Below, in pieces: positions 45,613 through 55,241 of a DNA stretch of 64,000 bases. The position numbers were made by a program, and so were the translations under genes. Below the pieces are notes generated by a model. It made no database searches. It was not told the origin of the DNA and worked only from the letters and a program-made list of their open reading frames with translations. Origin of the DNA: Chitinophaga sp. Its GTDB lineage: Bacteria; Bacteroidota; Bacteroidia; Chitinophagales; Chitinophagaceae. The stretch covers positions 62,001 through 126,000 of the forward strand of contig NZ_JAGHZS010000001.1 of the NCBI RefSeq assembly GCF_017745275.1. The letters are read 5' to 3'. The first letter of the stretch is position 1. Each line of letters starts with the position of its first letter.

Positions 45613-48018
45613 ATGATAAAAAACTATTTCCTGGTTGCCTGGAGGAGTATCGTCAAGAACAGATTTTTTGCGATGGTAAATATCTGGGGATTGTCTATAG
45701 GAATCACCTTCGTGTTACTGATTGGTGCATATACCTGGGGGGAATTACAGGTGAACCGGTTTGTAAAAAATAATGATCGTATTTTTTTACTGAAAAGTAA
45801 GTGGGATAATCCCGATAAAGGAGTGGAGTTTGCAACGTTAGGACCACTAACAAAATCATTACAGGATAATTACCCGTCTCTGGTGGAGAAGGCGTATAGT
45901 CATGATGGTATTACAACGGTAGTATCGGTAGGAGACAAACATTACCGGGAAGGAATACACCCGGGAGATGCGACCTTGTTTGATGTATTTAATTTCCCGG
46001 TAGCCTATGGAGATCCGCATACAGCCTTTGATAAGCCTAACGCCGTGGTGATTACGGAGAAAAGAGCAAAATTATATTTTGGCAAAACAGATGTAGTTGG
46101 AAGGTTGATCAGGATACAATCGTTTGATGGGAAGAATGATGATTTTGAAGTGACAGCGGTGATCAAAGACCTCCCTTTTAATACTATTACTAATTACGGC
46201 AAGCCGGAGAACGAGGTTTTTCTGGGGCCAGCCAGCCTTAGATATTTTGGCCGCCTGCAGAGTTTTTTAAGCTGGCAAACAACCAATATCATTGGTTATG
46301 TATTGCTGAAACCGGGTGTAAGTCCTGACCAGTTAAAAGTGCCAATAGCCACGCTGATGAAAACAAATGTTACACCTGAGCTGCAAAAGGGGCTGCAGGT
46401 GTATCCGGAAGCATTGAAGGATGTTTACCTGGGATTAAATAAGGGATTGGCAGAAAGAATGATCACCATTTTTTCATTTGTTGCCGTGTTTATTTTGCTG
46501 ATGGCGATCATCAATTTCGTCAACATTTCTATTGGAAATTCTTTAACCAGGTTGAAAGAAATAGGAGTGAGAAAAGCCATGGGAGGAAAGAAGCGGCAGC
46601 TGGTATTCCAGTTCATCACGGAATCTGTATTGGTGGTGACTTTTTCGTTTATTGTATCTATCCTGTTATTTGTGTTATTAAGGCCGTTATTTGGCCAGGT
46701 CATCGGGAAGGATATTCCTGGCTTGTTGTCTTTCCCTGGCTGGTTCGCTATATTGCCGGTGCTGATCATCCTGTTTACGGGCGCATTGGCAGGCATATAT
46801 CCTGCATTTGTATTATCTGCCCAGCCTTCAGTAACGGCATTAAAAGGAAAGCTGAAGAATGTTCAGGAGAAGTTATTATTCCGGCGTGGCCTGATCACCG
46901 TTCAGTTTGTGACGGCGATAGTGGTATTCATTGCTGCTATTGTTATAGACAAGCAGGTCGCCTTTTTTTTCCATTCAAACCTGGGGTATGACAAGGAAAG
47001 GGTAATCACGACCCCTGTTCCCCGTGACTGGACCAATGCGGGGGTACAGCACATGGAAAGAATGCGCGATGAGTTTCGTGCGATGCCCGAAGTAAAGGGC
47101 GCGTCTTTTTCTTATGAAATGCTGAATGGATGGAGTAATGGAAGTTTTATGATTTATAAACCGGAGAATGACTCCAGTACGGCGATACCTGCCACATCGA
47201 TTATTTCTGATGAGCGTTTTGTGGCTACCTATGGTATTAAAATGAGTGCGGGTACGTATTATTCCGGAACATCTGAGGATTCAGCAAAGATTGTTATCAA
47301 TGAAGCAGCGGCGCGCGCGTTAGGATGGAAAACCGCAACAGAAGCGATGAATAAGCCACTGCGGATCTATAATTTTAACCAGGTGGTATATGTGGGTGGG
47401 GTTACCCGTGATTTCCATTTTGGTACCTTAAAGGATGCTATTTCGCCGATTTTGTACACACCGGTACAGGCCATTCCGATTTACCGGTACCTTTCTATTC
47501 GTTTGAATCCGGGCAATACGTCGCAGCAAATAGCGGCATTACAGGCCAAATGGCATACTATTTTTCCGGATACGCCTTTTGATTTTAAATTCCTGGATGA
47601 CAGTCTCGCACAATTATATGAAACAGAACAACAGATGCAGAAGGCTGCAAGGGTAGCCACTGTGGTATCATTGATGATTGTATTGTTAGGCGTATTGGGT
47701 ATTGTTACCTTAAGTATTGCCAGAAGGAATAAAGAGATGGGAATCCGGAAAGTGTTGGGTGCATCAGTGTTGAATATTGTTGCTCTTTTTGTAAAAGAAT
47801 TTTCCTGGATTATACTGCTTTCTAACGTAGTGGCGTGGCCGTTAGCATGGTACCTGTTACATAACTGGTTAATGGATTATGCCTACCGGGTCAATATGGG
47901 GGCCGCACCGTTTTTGATGGTGGGGAGTTTGCTTATTTTACTGGTAGTTGTTATTATTGTTGGTATGACCGGGAAGTTGGCTTTAAAAAATCCGGTAAGC
48001 AGCCTTAGAACGGAATAA
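45613..48018 (+). CDS. ABC transporter permease of the MacB/FtsX family
   Basis: 801-residue two-module permease. Each module has a periplasmic MacB_PCD-type domain and an FtsX-like core: first core GLSIGITFVLLIGAYTW at the N terminus with LKEIGVRKAMGGKKRQLVFQF; second with RRNKEMGIRKVLGASVLNIVALF near residue 715. Such Bacteroidota proteins often work with a separate ATPase for export, or act as mechanotransmitters; the ATPase gene is not adjacent. Followed after 24 bp by amj on the same strand, so co-transcription is likely. Confidence 0.92.
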   Translation: MIKNYFLVAWRSIVKNRFFAMVNIWGLSIGITFVLLIGAYTWGELQVNRFVKNNDRIFLLKSKWDNPDKGVEFATLGPLTKSLQDNYPSLVEKAYSHDGITTVVSVGDKHYREGIHPGDATLFDVFNFPVAYGDPHTAFDKPNAVVITEKRAKLYFGKTDVVGRLIRIQSFDGKNDDFEVTAVIKDLPFNTITNYGKPENEVFLGPASLRYFGRLQSFLSWQTTNIIGYVLLKPGVSPDQLKVPIATLMKTNVTPELQKGLQVYPEALKDVYLGLNKGLAERMITIFSFVAVFILLMAIINFVNISIGNSLTRLKEIGVRKAMGGKKRQLVFQFITESVLVVTFSFIVSILLFVLLRPLFGQVIGKDIPGLLSFPGWFAILPVLIILFTGALAGIYPAFVLSAQPSVTALKGKLKNVQEKLLFRRGLITVQFVTAIVVFIAAIVIDKQVAFFFHSNLGYDKERVITTPVPRDWTNAGVQHMERMRDEFRAMPEVKGASFSYEMLNGWSNGSFMIYKPENDSSTAIPATSIISDERFVATYGIKMSAGTYYSGTSEDSAKIVINEAAARALGWKTATEAMNKPLRIYNFNQVVYVGGVTRDFHFGTLKDAISPILYTPVQAIPIYRYLSIRLNPGNTSQQIAALQAKWHTIFPDTPFDFKFLDDSLAQLYETEQQMQKAARVATVVSLMIVLLGVLGIVTLSIARRNKEMGIRKVLGASVLNIVALFVKEFSWIILLSNVVAWPLAWYLLHNWLMDYAYRVNMGAAPFLMVGSLLILLVVVIIVGMTGKLALKNPVSSLRTE

Positions 48019-48042
48019 AGATTATTTTAGGGGTAGCATTAA

Positions 48043-48855
48043 ATGCCTCCTGAAATGACTACCCAGATTATTTTAGTCCTTGTTCTCACCCTGTTAATTA
48101 ACCTGATAACAACGTTGTCTTATGCGGTAAGGATAGTAGGGGTGAGAACAGGTAGAATTGCGATTACCTTTTCCTTGTTTAACATCCTGGTTTTATTGTC
48201 ACGTACCGCAAATACTTTGCAGGCGCCATTATTGGCCAAAACTGTTGAGCAGGATCTGAGGTTGCATCTTACCTCCAATGCGCTTATTTTCCGTTATATT
48301 ATTTTAGCCTGTACGGCGGGAACGATAATCGGCGCCTTCCTGATTCCTACTTTTCAGCGGTTATTATCCAGGGCAGTAATGCATTTCAGTGTGCACAAGT
48401 CTATACCCAGGTTATTTTATCTGGGACTTTCAGGAGCAGGAATGCAGTTTGTAAAAGAGAACTTAAAGATGCCTTCTGGTAGCCATTTACTGGAATTGGC
48501 GGATCGGAAAAGCTTTCCTCTGCGTATTTTTGTGTATAACCTGCTGGCTACTGCTATACTCACTATTGCGGTACTATCCTGTGTTTATGCGGCTTATCTC
48601 AATCCGGAATATAGAACTACGGCCAGTAATCTTTCAGGGGTTATTAATGGTGTGGCAACCGTGCTAATGGCATTGTTTATAGATCCACATTTATCTATAC
48701 TTACAGATGACGTGGTTTTGGGTAAAGTAAGTGAGCGTTCTTTCCGCAGATATATTAGTTATATGGTTATCGCGAGGTTAGGAGGGACCTTGCTGGCGCA
48801 GCTGTTTTTCCTGCCTTGTGCGCAGTTGATTGCGTTATTGGCAGAAAAAGTATAG
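48043..48855 (+). CDS. amj: Amj-family lipid II flippase
   Basis: 270-residue integral membrane protein of the Amj (alternate MurJ, DUF2837) family, which in Bacillus flips the peptidoglycan precursor lipid II when MurJ is absent. The signature N-terminal stretch LVLTLLINLITTLSYAVRIVGVRTGRIAITFSLFN-like is present, with about six membrane segments and the conserved LFIDPHLSILTDDV block near residue 220. Whether a MurJ exists elsewhere is unknown. Second gene of a probable three-gene unit. Confidence 0.88.
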   Translation: MPPEMTTQIILVLVLTLLINLITTLSYAVRIVGVRTGRIAITFSLFNILVLLSRTANTLQAPLLAKTVEQDLRLHLTSNALIFRYIILACTAGTIIGAFLIPTFQRLLSRAVMHFSVHKSIPRLFYLGLSGAGMQFVKENLKMPSGSHLLELADRKSFPLRIFVYNLLATAILTIAVLSCVYAAYLNPEYRTTASNLSGVINGVATVLMALFIDPHLSILTDDVVLGKVSERSFRRYISYMVIARLGGTLLAQLFFLPCAQLIALLAEKV

Positions 48856-48915
48856 TTCCCGATCTGTTTGGAATTCATTAACACATGCTATTTATTTTTT
48901 TCGCTTCTTTGGGAT

Positions 48916-49449
48916 ATGATTGTTAACCCCAGAAGATTTTTTGTCATTGTTGGTACCCCCCATACAGGCAAAAGAAAAACAACCCAGCAAATTTTTGGAA
49001 GAAAGAAGTTTCTTCCCTTTAAAGCGCCTATTAAAACGGCCGCATTAGGCGAGGAACAATTTGTGATAATTCTTCCACGCGCTCTTCCTCCCCACGAGTA
49101 CCTGGCATATATCAGGAAGCTGATACAGGTTCACCGGGAGTCTGATACGTCTTTTTTTGTGGTCCTTGACCTGTTGTCAGCAGAGGCTGTCCATGAGGTA
49201 CAATGTATACTGGAGTATTTCAATGGATCTGCTTTTGAAGTGCATTACCTGGTACTAAGCAGCAGCTTGTACGACGAGCGTGTGCTAGGCAATGAGGTAG
49301 TTACACTACTGCAGACGAAAATTACCAACGGTACTGTTCACGTATTGGACAGGCTGGTCACAGCATCATTGATTCGTCTTAACGACCGCGCACGAGATAT
49401 TGTAGCATTGATTTCAAAGGTGTTGGAGAATAAGCCGGTTTATTTTTAA
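48916..49449 (+). CDS. P-loop-like protein of unknown function
   Basis: 177 residues. Near the start, FFVIVGTPHTGKRKT resembles a Walker A loop, but the residue after Lys is Arg rather than Ser/Thr, and FFVVLDLLS about residue 80 resembles Walker B. A Rossmann-like pattern continues (FEVHYLVLSSSLYD). No partner family recognised. ATG 48916 is used; the frame is open from TTG 48868 but the sequence before 48916 is hydrophobic and unlike the rest. Follows amj at 60 bp on the same strand. Confidence 0.55.
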   Translation: MIVNPRRFFVIVGTPHTGKRKTTQQIFGRKKFLPFKAPIKTAALGEEQFVIILPRALPPHEYLAYIRKLIQVHRESDTSFFVVLDLLSAEAVHEVQCILEYFNGSAFEVHYLVLSSSLYDERVLGNEVVTLLQTKITNGTVHVLDRLVTASLIRLNDRARDIVALISKVLENKPVYF

Positions 49450-49558
49450 AGTATCCTGAAATAGTAGGAGATCGACACCACAAGTGAGATACCCCCTGGT
49501 GACTAGCGCTATGGCATGGAATATGAGGATGTAGTGTTTATCACCAAAACCCTCATCC

Positions 49559-50269
49559 ATGGCTAGTATCAACAGTGTTAAAACAGGTACTGCCAAAAAG
49601 AGCAAACCAGGCTCGCCTAAAGTAGCCCGCCCTAAAAAAGCAGCAAAGCCTTCCTTTAATAGCTACAACGAATTCAAAGAATTTGAAGGAAAGCATTATA
49701 CGGGAATGAAAGTAGGGCGTAGCCATAAATGGAACTACGATCCCGGCGTATGGAGAGAAACCAAGATAACGCCGGACTTGTGGGAGTTGTTTTATGCTGT
49801 AACAAAGCGCAGAGCCGGGCACGCGCCGGAAGGATCCGGCGTGCCGGTAGGAACAGGCTATCATTGGTATATACTGGCGCATCAGAACGTTTTTAAATTG
49901 AATGAAGATGATTATAGTACCACTATGTCGGGACTCAAATTCAAGCTGGCACATAAGCGGGCCGGTAAAAATAAATGGAGTGCCACAGCCGGTACGCAAC
50001 GGAAGCATTTAATCGGGTTTTTGCAGCAAATGATAACACAGTTAAAAAGTGCTCCTATTCCTATTGATATTACGTATCAGGATGTGCGTTACAAAGGAGA
50101 AGCCATACCTATTCCCGAAACGTGTGATGAAAAGAATCACTGTGAAGAGTATGAAATTACCCTAAATGATGAAAATATGGGCATTTTACGCCGGATGAAG
50201 AGTGGATGGAGAATGGATAGTATTGCGGATAAGAAACTCATTAAAGCGATTGGTACCTACTTAGGCTGA
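49559..50269 (+). CDS. Conserved-looking protein of unknown function
   Basis: 236 residues with a very basic, Lys/Pro/Ser-rich N terminus (about 1-33), then a compact domain containing HYTGMKVGRSHKWNYDPGVWRETKITPDLWELFYAVTK-like sequence. The rest has Trp-, Lys- and Thr-rich stretches and a CDEKNHCEEYEI region. The basic tail suggests nucleic-acid contact, but I recognise no family. It converges on DUF72, overlapping it by 9 bp. Confidence 0.6.
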   Translation: MASINSVKTGTAKKSKPGSPKVARPKKAAKPSFNSYNEFKEFEGKHYTGMKVGRSHKWNYDPGVWRETKITPDLWELFYAVTKRRAGHAPEGSGVPVGTGYHWYILAHQNVFKLNEDDYSTTMSGLKFKLAHKRAGKNKWSATAGTQRKHLIGFLQQMITQLKSAPIPIDITYQDVRYKGEAIPIPETCDEKNHCEEYEITLNDENMGILRRMKSGWRMDSIADKKLIKAIGTYLG

Positions 50270-50995
50270 TGTTAGCTCCATTAGCCGTAAGGCGTTGTTA
50301 ATTGCATTAGCATTGCCATCGTTATTGAAGAATGCCCAGATATTGTGTCCCGTTTCCTGCCAGTGCAATATTTTCTTTGCATAGGCTTTTAATGTTTTAT
50401 CTGAATAAGAAGAGTCAAATCCCTCCTCCCCATGGAATCGGATATAAATATGTTTGTGCGTCACTGCGGAGGCGGTAGGCCATCTTTTTCCGGCTTCTGC
50501 AATTACAAAAGCGATTTTATGCTTGCGGAGCAGGGCCAGCGGCACGTCTTCAAACCAGCTTTTATGCCGGGCTTCCAGTGCATAATGATATCCCTTGTAT
50601 TGTTTTAGTACTGTAAAAAAGTGTTTTGCTTTTTCTTCATCGAAGGAGAGGCTCGGTGGTAATTGAATTAACACTGGCCCCAGCTTTTTATGGAAGGGAT
50701 CGAAAACATCAAAAAATTTAGGCAGTGACTCTTCCGGATCATTGAGCTTTTTGATGTGGGTAATATACCGACTTATTTTTGGACAAAAGTGGAACCCCTT
50801 CTTTGCGGTTTCTACCCAATGGGCCACTGTTTGAGGTCTGGGGAGATGATAGAAGCTGGTATTGATTTCTGTGGTAGAAAAGAACTGCCGGTAGTAACCG
50901 AGATAATCGGTAGGTGTTAATTCGATGGGGTAGAACCGCAAACGCCAGTGTTTGTAACTCCATCCCGAAGTGCCGATATGTATCTTTCCTGCCAT
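50261..50995 (-). CDS. DUF72 family protein
   Basis: 244-residue TIM-barrel-like protein of the DUF72 (YecE) family, of unknown biochemical role. Family marks: GTSGWSYKHWRLRFYP at the N terminus, FFSTTEINTSFYHLP, FCPKISRYITHIKKL, PVLIQLPPSL, ALEARHKSWF, and near the C terminus YIRFHGEEG and WAFFNNDGNANAINNA. Neighbours give no further hint. Confidence 0.93.
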   Translation of the reverse strand: MAGKIHIGTSGWSYKHWRLRFYPIELTPTDYLGYYRQFFSTTEINTSFYHLPRPQTVAHWVETAKKGFHFCPKISRYITHIKKLNDPEESLPKFFDVFDPFHKKLGPVLIQLPPSLSFDEEKAKHFFTVLKQYKGYHYALEARHKSWFEDVPLALLRKHKIAFVIAEAGKRWPTASAVTHKHIYIRFHGEEGFDSSYSDKTLKAYAKKILHWQETGHNIWAFFNNDGNANAINNALRLMELTSA

Positions 50996-51068
50996 GATTT
51001 TGGTGGCGAAAAAATCATGCCGGCCACAATGGGGCTACAAATGATGTATATTAGTATGCCCGTGACTG

Positions 51069-51452
51069 TTAGCCCGTTACGCATGCAGAAAGTGGAATGC
51101 AATTTTCCTCAGGATACTGTTTACCCCAGTTGCACAGCGCTTGTAAAATGGGTACAAGTTCAATTCCTTTACTTGTTAAGCGATAACTGATACCGGCAGG
51201 TACTGTTTCAGGAATAGGGATTTTGACTAATATGGCCTGTGTTTCCAGTTCTTTCAGTTGCCGGCTTAGCACTTGTTCAGAAATAGCGGAGAGCTCCTGT
51301 TTTAGTAAACTAAACCGATCATTTCCGGACCAGATAGAGTACACGATCTGCGCCTTCCACCGACCGCTGATCACCTTTAAAGCAGAATTCAACTCGCAGC
51401 TTTGGAACAGGAACTGCTCGTTCAGGCTATTGCTGGATGTTTCTTTTTTCAT
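51069..51452 (-). CDS. HxlR-type winged-helix transcriptional regulator
   Basis: 127 residues, MarR/HxlR fold. The HxlR pattern is LKVISGRWKAQIVYSIWSGNDRFSLLKQEL, SEQVLSRQLKELE and YRLTSKGIELVPILQALCNWG. An N-terminal Cys (FQSCELNSAL) is in the position used by HxlR/HypR regulators to sense thiol or aldehyde stress. ATG 51452 is used; the longer frame from 51614 runs into the divergent esterase promoter. It very probably controls the divergent esterase gene, 76 bp away. Confidence 0.9.
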   Translation of the reverse strand: MKKETSSNSLNEQFLFQSCELNSALKVISGRWKAQIVYSIWSGNDRFSLLKQELSAISEQVLSRQLKELETQAILVKIPIPETVPAGISYRLTSKGIELVPILQALCNWGKQYPEENCIPLSACVTG

Positions 51453-51528
51453 CTTACTCACAATTTTGAGCGTTATTGACAGGATCCCAAAACTTCCTGT
51501 TTTTTGCACTATCAAACTCAAATGTAAA

Positions 51529-52362
51529 ATGAAAACAGCAATTAAAATAACCGCTATCGTAGTTTTTACGCTGATATTATACAAGGCAAGTGCACAGCAA
51601 CAGTGGGTTATCAAGTCCGTTCATCTCACCAGGCCAGATACAGTACTGGTATTTAAACCCGCAGACTATGACGCAAAGAAAGCGTATCCGTTGACCTACC
51701 TATTACATGGCTATAGCGAAAATTATAGTCAGTGGGCCAGCATGGTGGATTGTCAGAAGCTGGCCGACCAATATCAGATGATCATTGTGATGCCAGACGG
51801 ATTTGTATCCTGGTATGTAAACAGCCCCTATCAAAAGGGCTCACAAATGGAAGATTTCTTTTTTAAAGAACTGGTACCCAAAGTTCATGCAGCATTCAAA
51901 ATAGACAGCCGGAATATTTTCATCTCCGGGTTGAGCATGGGTGGTTATGGCGCATTACGATATTTTATCCAACAACAGGATTACTTTAATACAGCGGGGA
52001 GCACCAGCGGAGGACTCATTGTTGATGCAGAGATTTTGCAACAGGCCAGCATACATTTTTTTAATAACAACAGGGTTACCAATGATCTCACCAGTATATT
52101 GGGTAATCCGGGAACAAACGACTGGCACCAATACAGCATTACTAATTTGCTCAAAAGTCAAAAAAAGGAGATAAAGCCGTTTATTATTGATTGCGGCACA
52201 GAAGATATTTTGTATCCCAGTACATTGGAGTTGAAAATGGTAGCAGATAGTATGAAGATTCCCATCACTTATATCAAACAACCGGGCAATCATGACGCTG
52301 CGTATTGGAAGCAGGCGATACTTTACCATTTTGTGTATTTTAAGAGCAAGATGATCAATTAG
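51529..52362 (+). CDS. Exported esterase of the EstD/S-formylglutathione hydrolase-like family
   Basis: 277 residues with signal peptide (ILYKASAQ, cleavage about residue 23). Alpha/beta hydrolase with oxyanion region YLLHGYSENYSQW, the nucleophile Ser in SGLSMGGYGALRY, Asp near DCGTEDILYP and His in PGNHDAAYW completing the catalytic triad. Most like secreted PF00756 esterases that cut acyl or feruloyl esters. Divergent from the HxlR gene. Confidence 0.9.
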   Translation: MKTAIKITAIVVFTLILYKASAQQQWVIKSVHLTRPDTVLVFKPADYDAKKAYPLTYLLHGYSENYSQWASMVDCQKLADQYQMIIVMPDGFVSWYVNSPYQKGSQMEDFFFKELVPKVHAAFKIDSRNIFISGLSMGGYGALRYFIQQQDYFNTAGSTSGGLIVDAEILQQASIHFFNNNRVTNDLTSILGNPGTNDWHQYSITNLLKSQKKEIKPFIIDCGTEDILYPSTLELKMVADSMKIPITYIKQPGNHDAAYWKQAILYHFVYFKSKMIN

Positions 52363-52402
52363 TTCCCATCTTTATTTTACAACGTTTCTTATAACCAGAA
52401 GT

Positions 52403-52453
52403 TTATGTTGTTTTTATGAATGCCTCTAAAAGGCATTCATAAAAACAACATAA
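52403..52453. terminator. Long bidirectional terminator
   Basis: Perfect 23-bp stem (52403-52425 with 52431-52453), loop CTAAA, between two convergent hydrolase genes; A and T tracts occur on both arms. Confidence 0.9.
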
Positions 52454-52484
52454 TATGTAATGGCCTCCGGCACGTTAGGGGATA

Positions 52485-53387
52485 TTACTCATTTGAAAGA
52501 AGAAACGCTTTAATATCCTTTATTGCTTCCACAGATGCTGGAGAACTAATCTGTGAAAACAACCAGACGTGTTTCTGGCCAGCAAACTCTTTCATTTTAG
52601 CATGTGCCTGGATAGGTTTGATGTAGGCGTAAAAGTTTTTTGTGTCATCATTTAATATCTCATCAGTACCAACCAGCAATAGCACAGGTGGAAACGATTT
52701 AAAATGTATTTCACTGGGGTCTGCTTCTTTTAATTTATTACCCGCATATAATAGGGCATGGTTATATAAGAAGTCTTTACTTAGAATTGGGTCAACTGCC
52801 TGCTTTGTTGTATAGGACTTGTTAACGCACTTCAAATCAATCCAGGGTGATATGAGTGCCAACGAGGCCGGTATTGGCAGATTAGCTTTCTGGGCATCAT
52901 TTACTAATGTTATCGCTAAACCCCCACCCGCACTGTCGCCGATGATTGTAATTTTATGGCCAGGGTATTTCTTTTTTATTTCACGATATACCTTTAATAT
53001 TTCATTGTTGGCAACGGGGAACGGCTGCTCTGGAGATAAAGAATATTCAACATATAAAATAGGTAAGTCTAAAGATCTGGCCAGGTGGGTTAACATAGCA
53101 CGGTAAGCATTTATATTACCATAAGTGTATATCCCGCCGTGTAAATAAATAACAATGTTTTTTTGAGATAGCAGGTTTTGATTAAACCAGTAACTTTTTA
53201 TTCCTGCAATTGTTGTTACACTTTCTGAAATGCTGCTGTCAACAGGATACGCTTTACCCAGCGTTTCATAGAAAGCCCTAAAGCCGTTAATTTTTTCCAT
53301 GGTGCTGTCAGGAATGCTTTGTGCATTTACAGTGGACATGTTCAACAGGAGCAGACTTAAAAAGTATAATTTTAATATTTTGTTCAT
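52485..53387 (-). CDS. Exported alpha/beta hydrolase of the hormone-sensitive lipase type
   Basis: 300 residues with signal peptide (LLLLNMSTVNAQ). HSL-family features: oxyanion loop YLHGGIYTYGN, the nucleophile Ser in IIGDSAGGGLAIT, Asp in LLLVGTDEILNDD and His in GQKHVWLF. ATG 53387 places the signal peptide at the start; the longer frame from 53447 adds an unlikely Asn/His-rich leader. First of a minus-strand set with the oxidoreductase and AraC gene upstream. Confidence 0.9.
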   Translation of the reverse strand: MNKILKLYFLSLLLLNMSTVNAQSIPDSTMEKINGFRAFYETLGKAYPVDSSISESVTTIAGIKSYWFNQNLLSQKNIVIYLHGGIYTYGNINAYRAMLTHLARSLDLPILYVEYSLSPEQPFPVANNEILKVYREIKKKYPGHKITIIGDSAGGGLAITLVNDAQKANLPIPASLALISPWIDLKCVNKSYTTKQAVDPILSKDFLYNHALLYAGNKLKEADPSEIHFKSFPPVLLLVGTDEILNDDTKNFYAYIKPIQAHAKMKEFAGQKHVWLFSQISSPASVEAIKDIKAFLLSNE

Positions 53388-53493
53388 TTTTATTTCTTTG
53401 AAATTGTGAGTGAAATTGTTTGACTCCTTATAATGAGGTTGCCTCATCGTTTTTTGGAGGGTGTTGTATTTAATCGCAATCGGGGATAGGTGC

Positions 53494-54474
53494 TTAGTTA
53501 ATTTCTAAGGCTACCTTACCAACGTAACCGCCCTGTTCTGCATACTGGTATGCTTCTTTGAATTGAGTAAAAGAAAAAACTTTGTTTATTTCAATTTGGA
53601 GCCCGTCATTGATGGCATTTAGCAACATGTCCATATTACTTGCAGATGGGCTGGAGAGTATTACAATGTGCTTTTTACCAGTGAACAGATTTTCGAAAAG
53701 GGACGTAGGTATTTCAATGGGCCTTGGCGTGGTGTTTAAAAATAAAGCTCGGGACTTCATTATTTGCTTGGCATTTGTGTACCTCATTTTACCTGATAAG
53801 TCAACTACAATATCATAGGTGTTTTTTTGTGAAAGCACTGGCTGCTTTGTGTAATCTACTACTGAATTTGCGCCCCATTTTTGCGCATGGGCCATTGCTT
53901 TTGGGCTGACAACAGCCGTTACGTCAGCTCCTTTTTGCCGTAGTAATTGCAATAAAAACATACCGAAGCCGCCAGTCGCACCATTTATAAGTATTTTTGA
54001 TTGGGCACTGATGTTACCCATTTTTTTCAACGCAGTTGCTGCCGCGATGCCCACTACCGGAATGGCTGCCGCCTGGGCAAAACTGATTTGAGCTGGTTTT
54101 TTCCAGATGAATGAGGATGGTACGGCAACATATTCTGCCAGGGCACCGTCTTTCATCATATTTTTTACTATCCCAAAAACTTCATCGCCTTTTTTGAAGT
54201 CGGTGACAGTAGAACCAGTGTCTTCAACGATGCCGGAAAAATCTACCCCGGTATTTTTAGGGAATTTTGAGCCAGACATTAGTTTCATTTCACCCTTTCT
54301 AATTTTCCAATCCATTGGATTAATAGAAACGGCTTTTACTTTAACTAATACCTGGTTTGATTGAACAATGGGCTTTGATACATTTACAGTTTGCAAAACA
54401 TCCAGGTTTCCAAACTTTTGATACGCTATTGCTTTCAATGTGCTATTTTTTAACTGTTTAAAACGATAGCACAA
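53494..54474 (-). CDS. Zinc-independent NADPH:quinone oxidoreductase-like protein (MDR superfamily)
   Basis: 326 residues as annotated. Quinone oxidoreductase/medium-chain dehydrogenase fold: AIAYQKFGNLDVLQTVNV, SINPMDWKIRKGEM, DFSGIVEDTGSTVTDFKKGDEVFG, and nucleotide-binding INGATGGFGMFLLQLLRQKGADV. Zinc ligands of alcohol dehydrogenases are lacking. The true start may be TTG 54438 (LKAIAYQ becomes MKAIAYQ, the usual family start), which would shorten it by 12 residues. Lies between the hydrolase and an AraC regulator, same strand, so regulation by the latter is likely. Confidence 0.88.
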   Translation of the reverse strand: MCYRFKQLKNSTLKAIAYQKFGNLDVLQTVNVSKPIVQSNQVLVKVKAVSINPMDWKIRKGEMKLMSGSKFPKNTGVDFSGIVEDTGSTVTDFKKGDEVFGIVKNMMKDGALAEYVAVPSSFIWKKPAQISFAQAAAIPVVGIAAATALKKMGNISAQSKILINGATGGFGMFLLQLLRQKGADVTAVVSPKAMAHAQKWGANSVVDYTKQPVLSQKNTYDIVVDLSGKMRYTNAKQIMKSRALFLNTTPRPIEIPTSLFENLFTGKKHIVILSSPSASNMDMLLNAINDGLQIEINKVFSFTQFKEAYQYAEQGGYVGKVALEIN

Positions 54475-54491
54475 AACTGAAAAAAGCCGGA

Positions 54492-55241
54492 TTAATAAAC
54501 TTGTATCAAATCACTATTATGCTTTAAAGCCTTGGGGGGCATGCCAAACATTTCATACATATACTTGTTCAGTTGGGGTAAATCATAAAAACCGGTATCA
54601 TAAGCAATATCTGTAAGGCTTCTTTCTTTTTCTGTTAGGGTAAGATAAGTGACTTGTCGTAACCTTGTCCATAATAGGTATTTAGACAAGCTACTCCCTG
54701 TTTGTGCTTTGAACAAAGCAGCCAAACGGGAAGGGGAGAGAAAGACAATGTTTGCAAAAGTTTGAGGTGTAATATCCTGTTTGTAGTAATTGGTGTTTAT
54801 GTATTCTACTATTTTTATTACTCTTTCATCGTAGTGGGCTGTTGGCAGATTAGCTAGCAGAGATTTTATAAGCATGTAAACATCAAAAGTATCGTTACCT
54901 GTCTGGAAAAAATTACCAGCGTCCGGAGAGGAGTTGAAAACAATATGATCCTTATTTTCCGGGAACATACCTGATAGCTTCAAGCCAATATGTGAATATG
55001 GCTCTATATTCAAAACGTTCAAACTTCCTTTTTCAGCAACGCAATAATGCCGGACGTGTGGTTTAATCAGAAAGCCGTGAATGTGTTCGTATAGCTGCCC
55101 ATCAATAGTTGACGTAAAAGGGGCGTCATTTGATAATACAATCTGATATGCAGAATGGTGATGAATTTCTACGGTAAGATTGTAGGCTTTAAGGGCAAGA
55201 ATGAAAGGGTTGTTTACTTGTTTACTCATGGCCATTGTCAT
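54492..55241 (-). CDS. AraC-family transcriptional regulator
   Basis: 249 residues: an N-terminal sensory region of the cupin-like type (QIVLSNDAPFTSTIDGQLYEHIHGFLIKP), and a C-terminal double helix-turn-helix with ITPQTFANIVFLSPSRLAALFKAQTGSSLSKYLLWTRLRQ-like sequence followed by LTDIAYDTGFYDLPQLNKYMYEMFGMPPKAL. The oxidoreductase starts 17 bp downstream on the same strand, so this regulator and the two enzyme genes probably form one unit. Ligand unknown. Confidence 0.92.
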   Translation of the reverse strand: MTMAMSKQVNNPFILALKAYNLTVEIHHHSAYQIVLSNDAPFTSTIDGQLYEHIHGFLIKPHVRHYCVAEKGSLNVLNIEPYSHIGLKLSGMFPENKDHIVFNSSPDAGNFFQTGNDTFDVYMLIKSLLANLPTAHYDERVIKIVEYINTNYYKQDITPQTFANIVFLSPSRLAALFKAQTGSSLSKYLLWTRLRQVTYLTLTEKERSLTDIAYDTGFYDLPQLNKYMYEMFGMPPKALKHNSDLIQVY

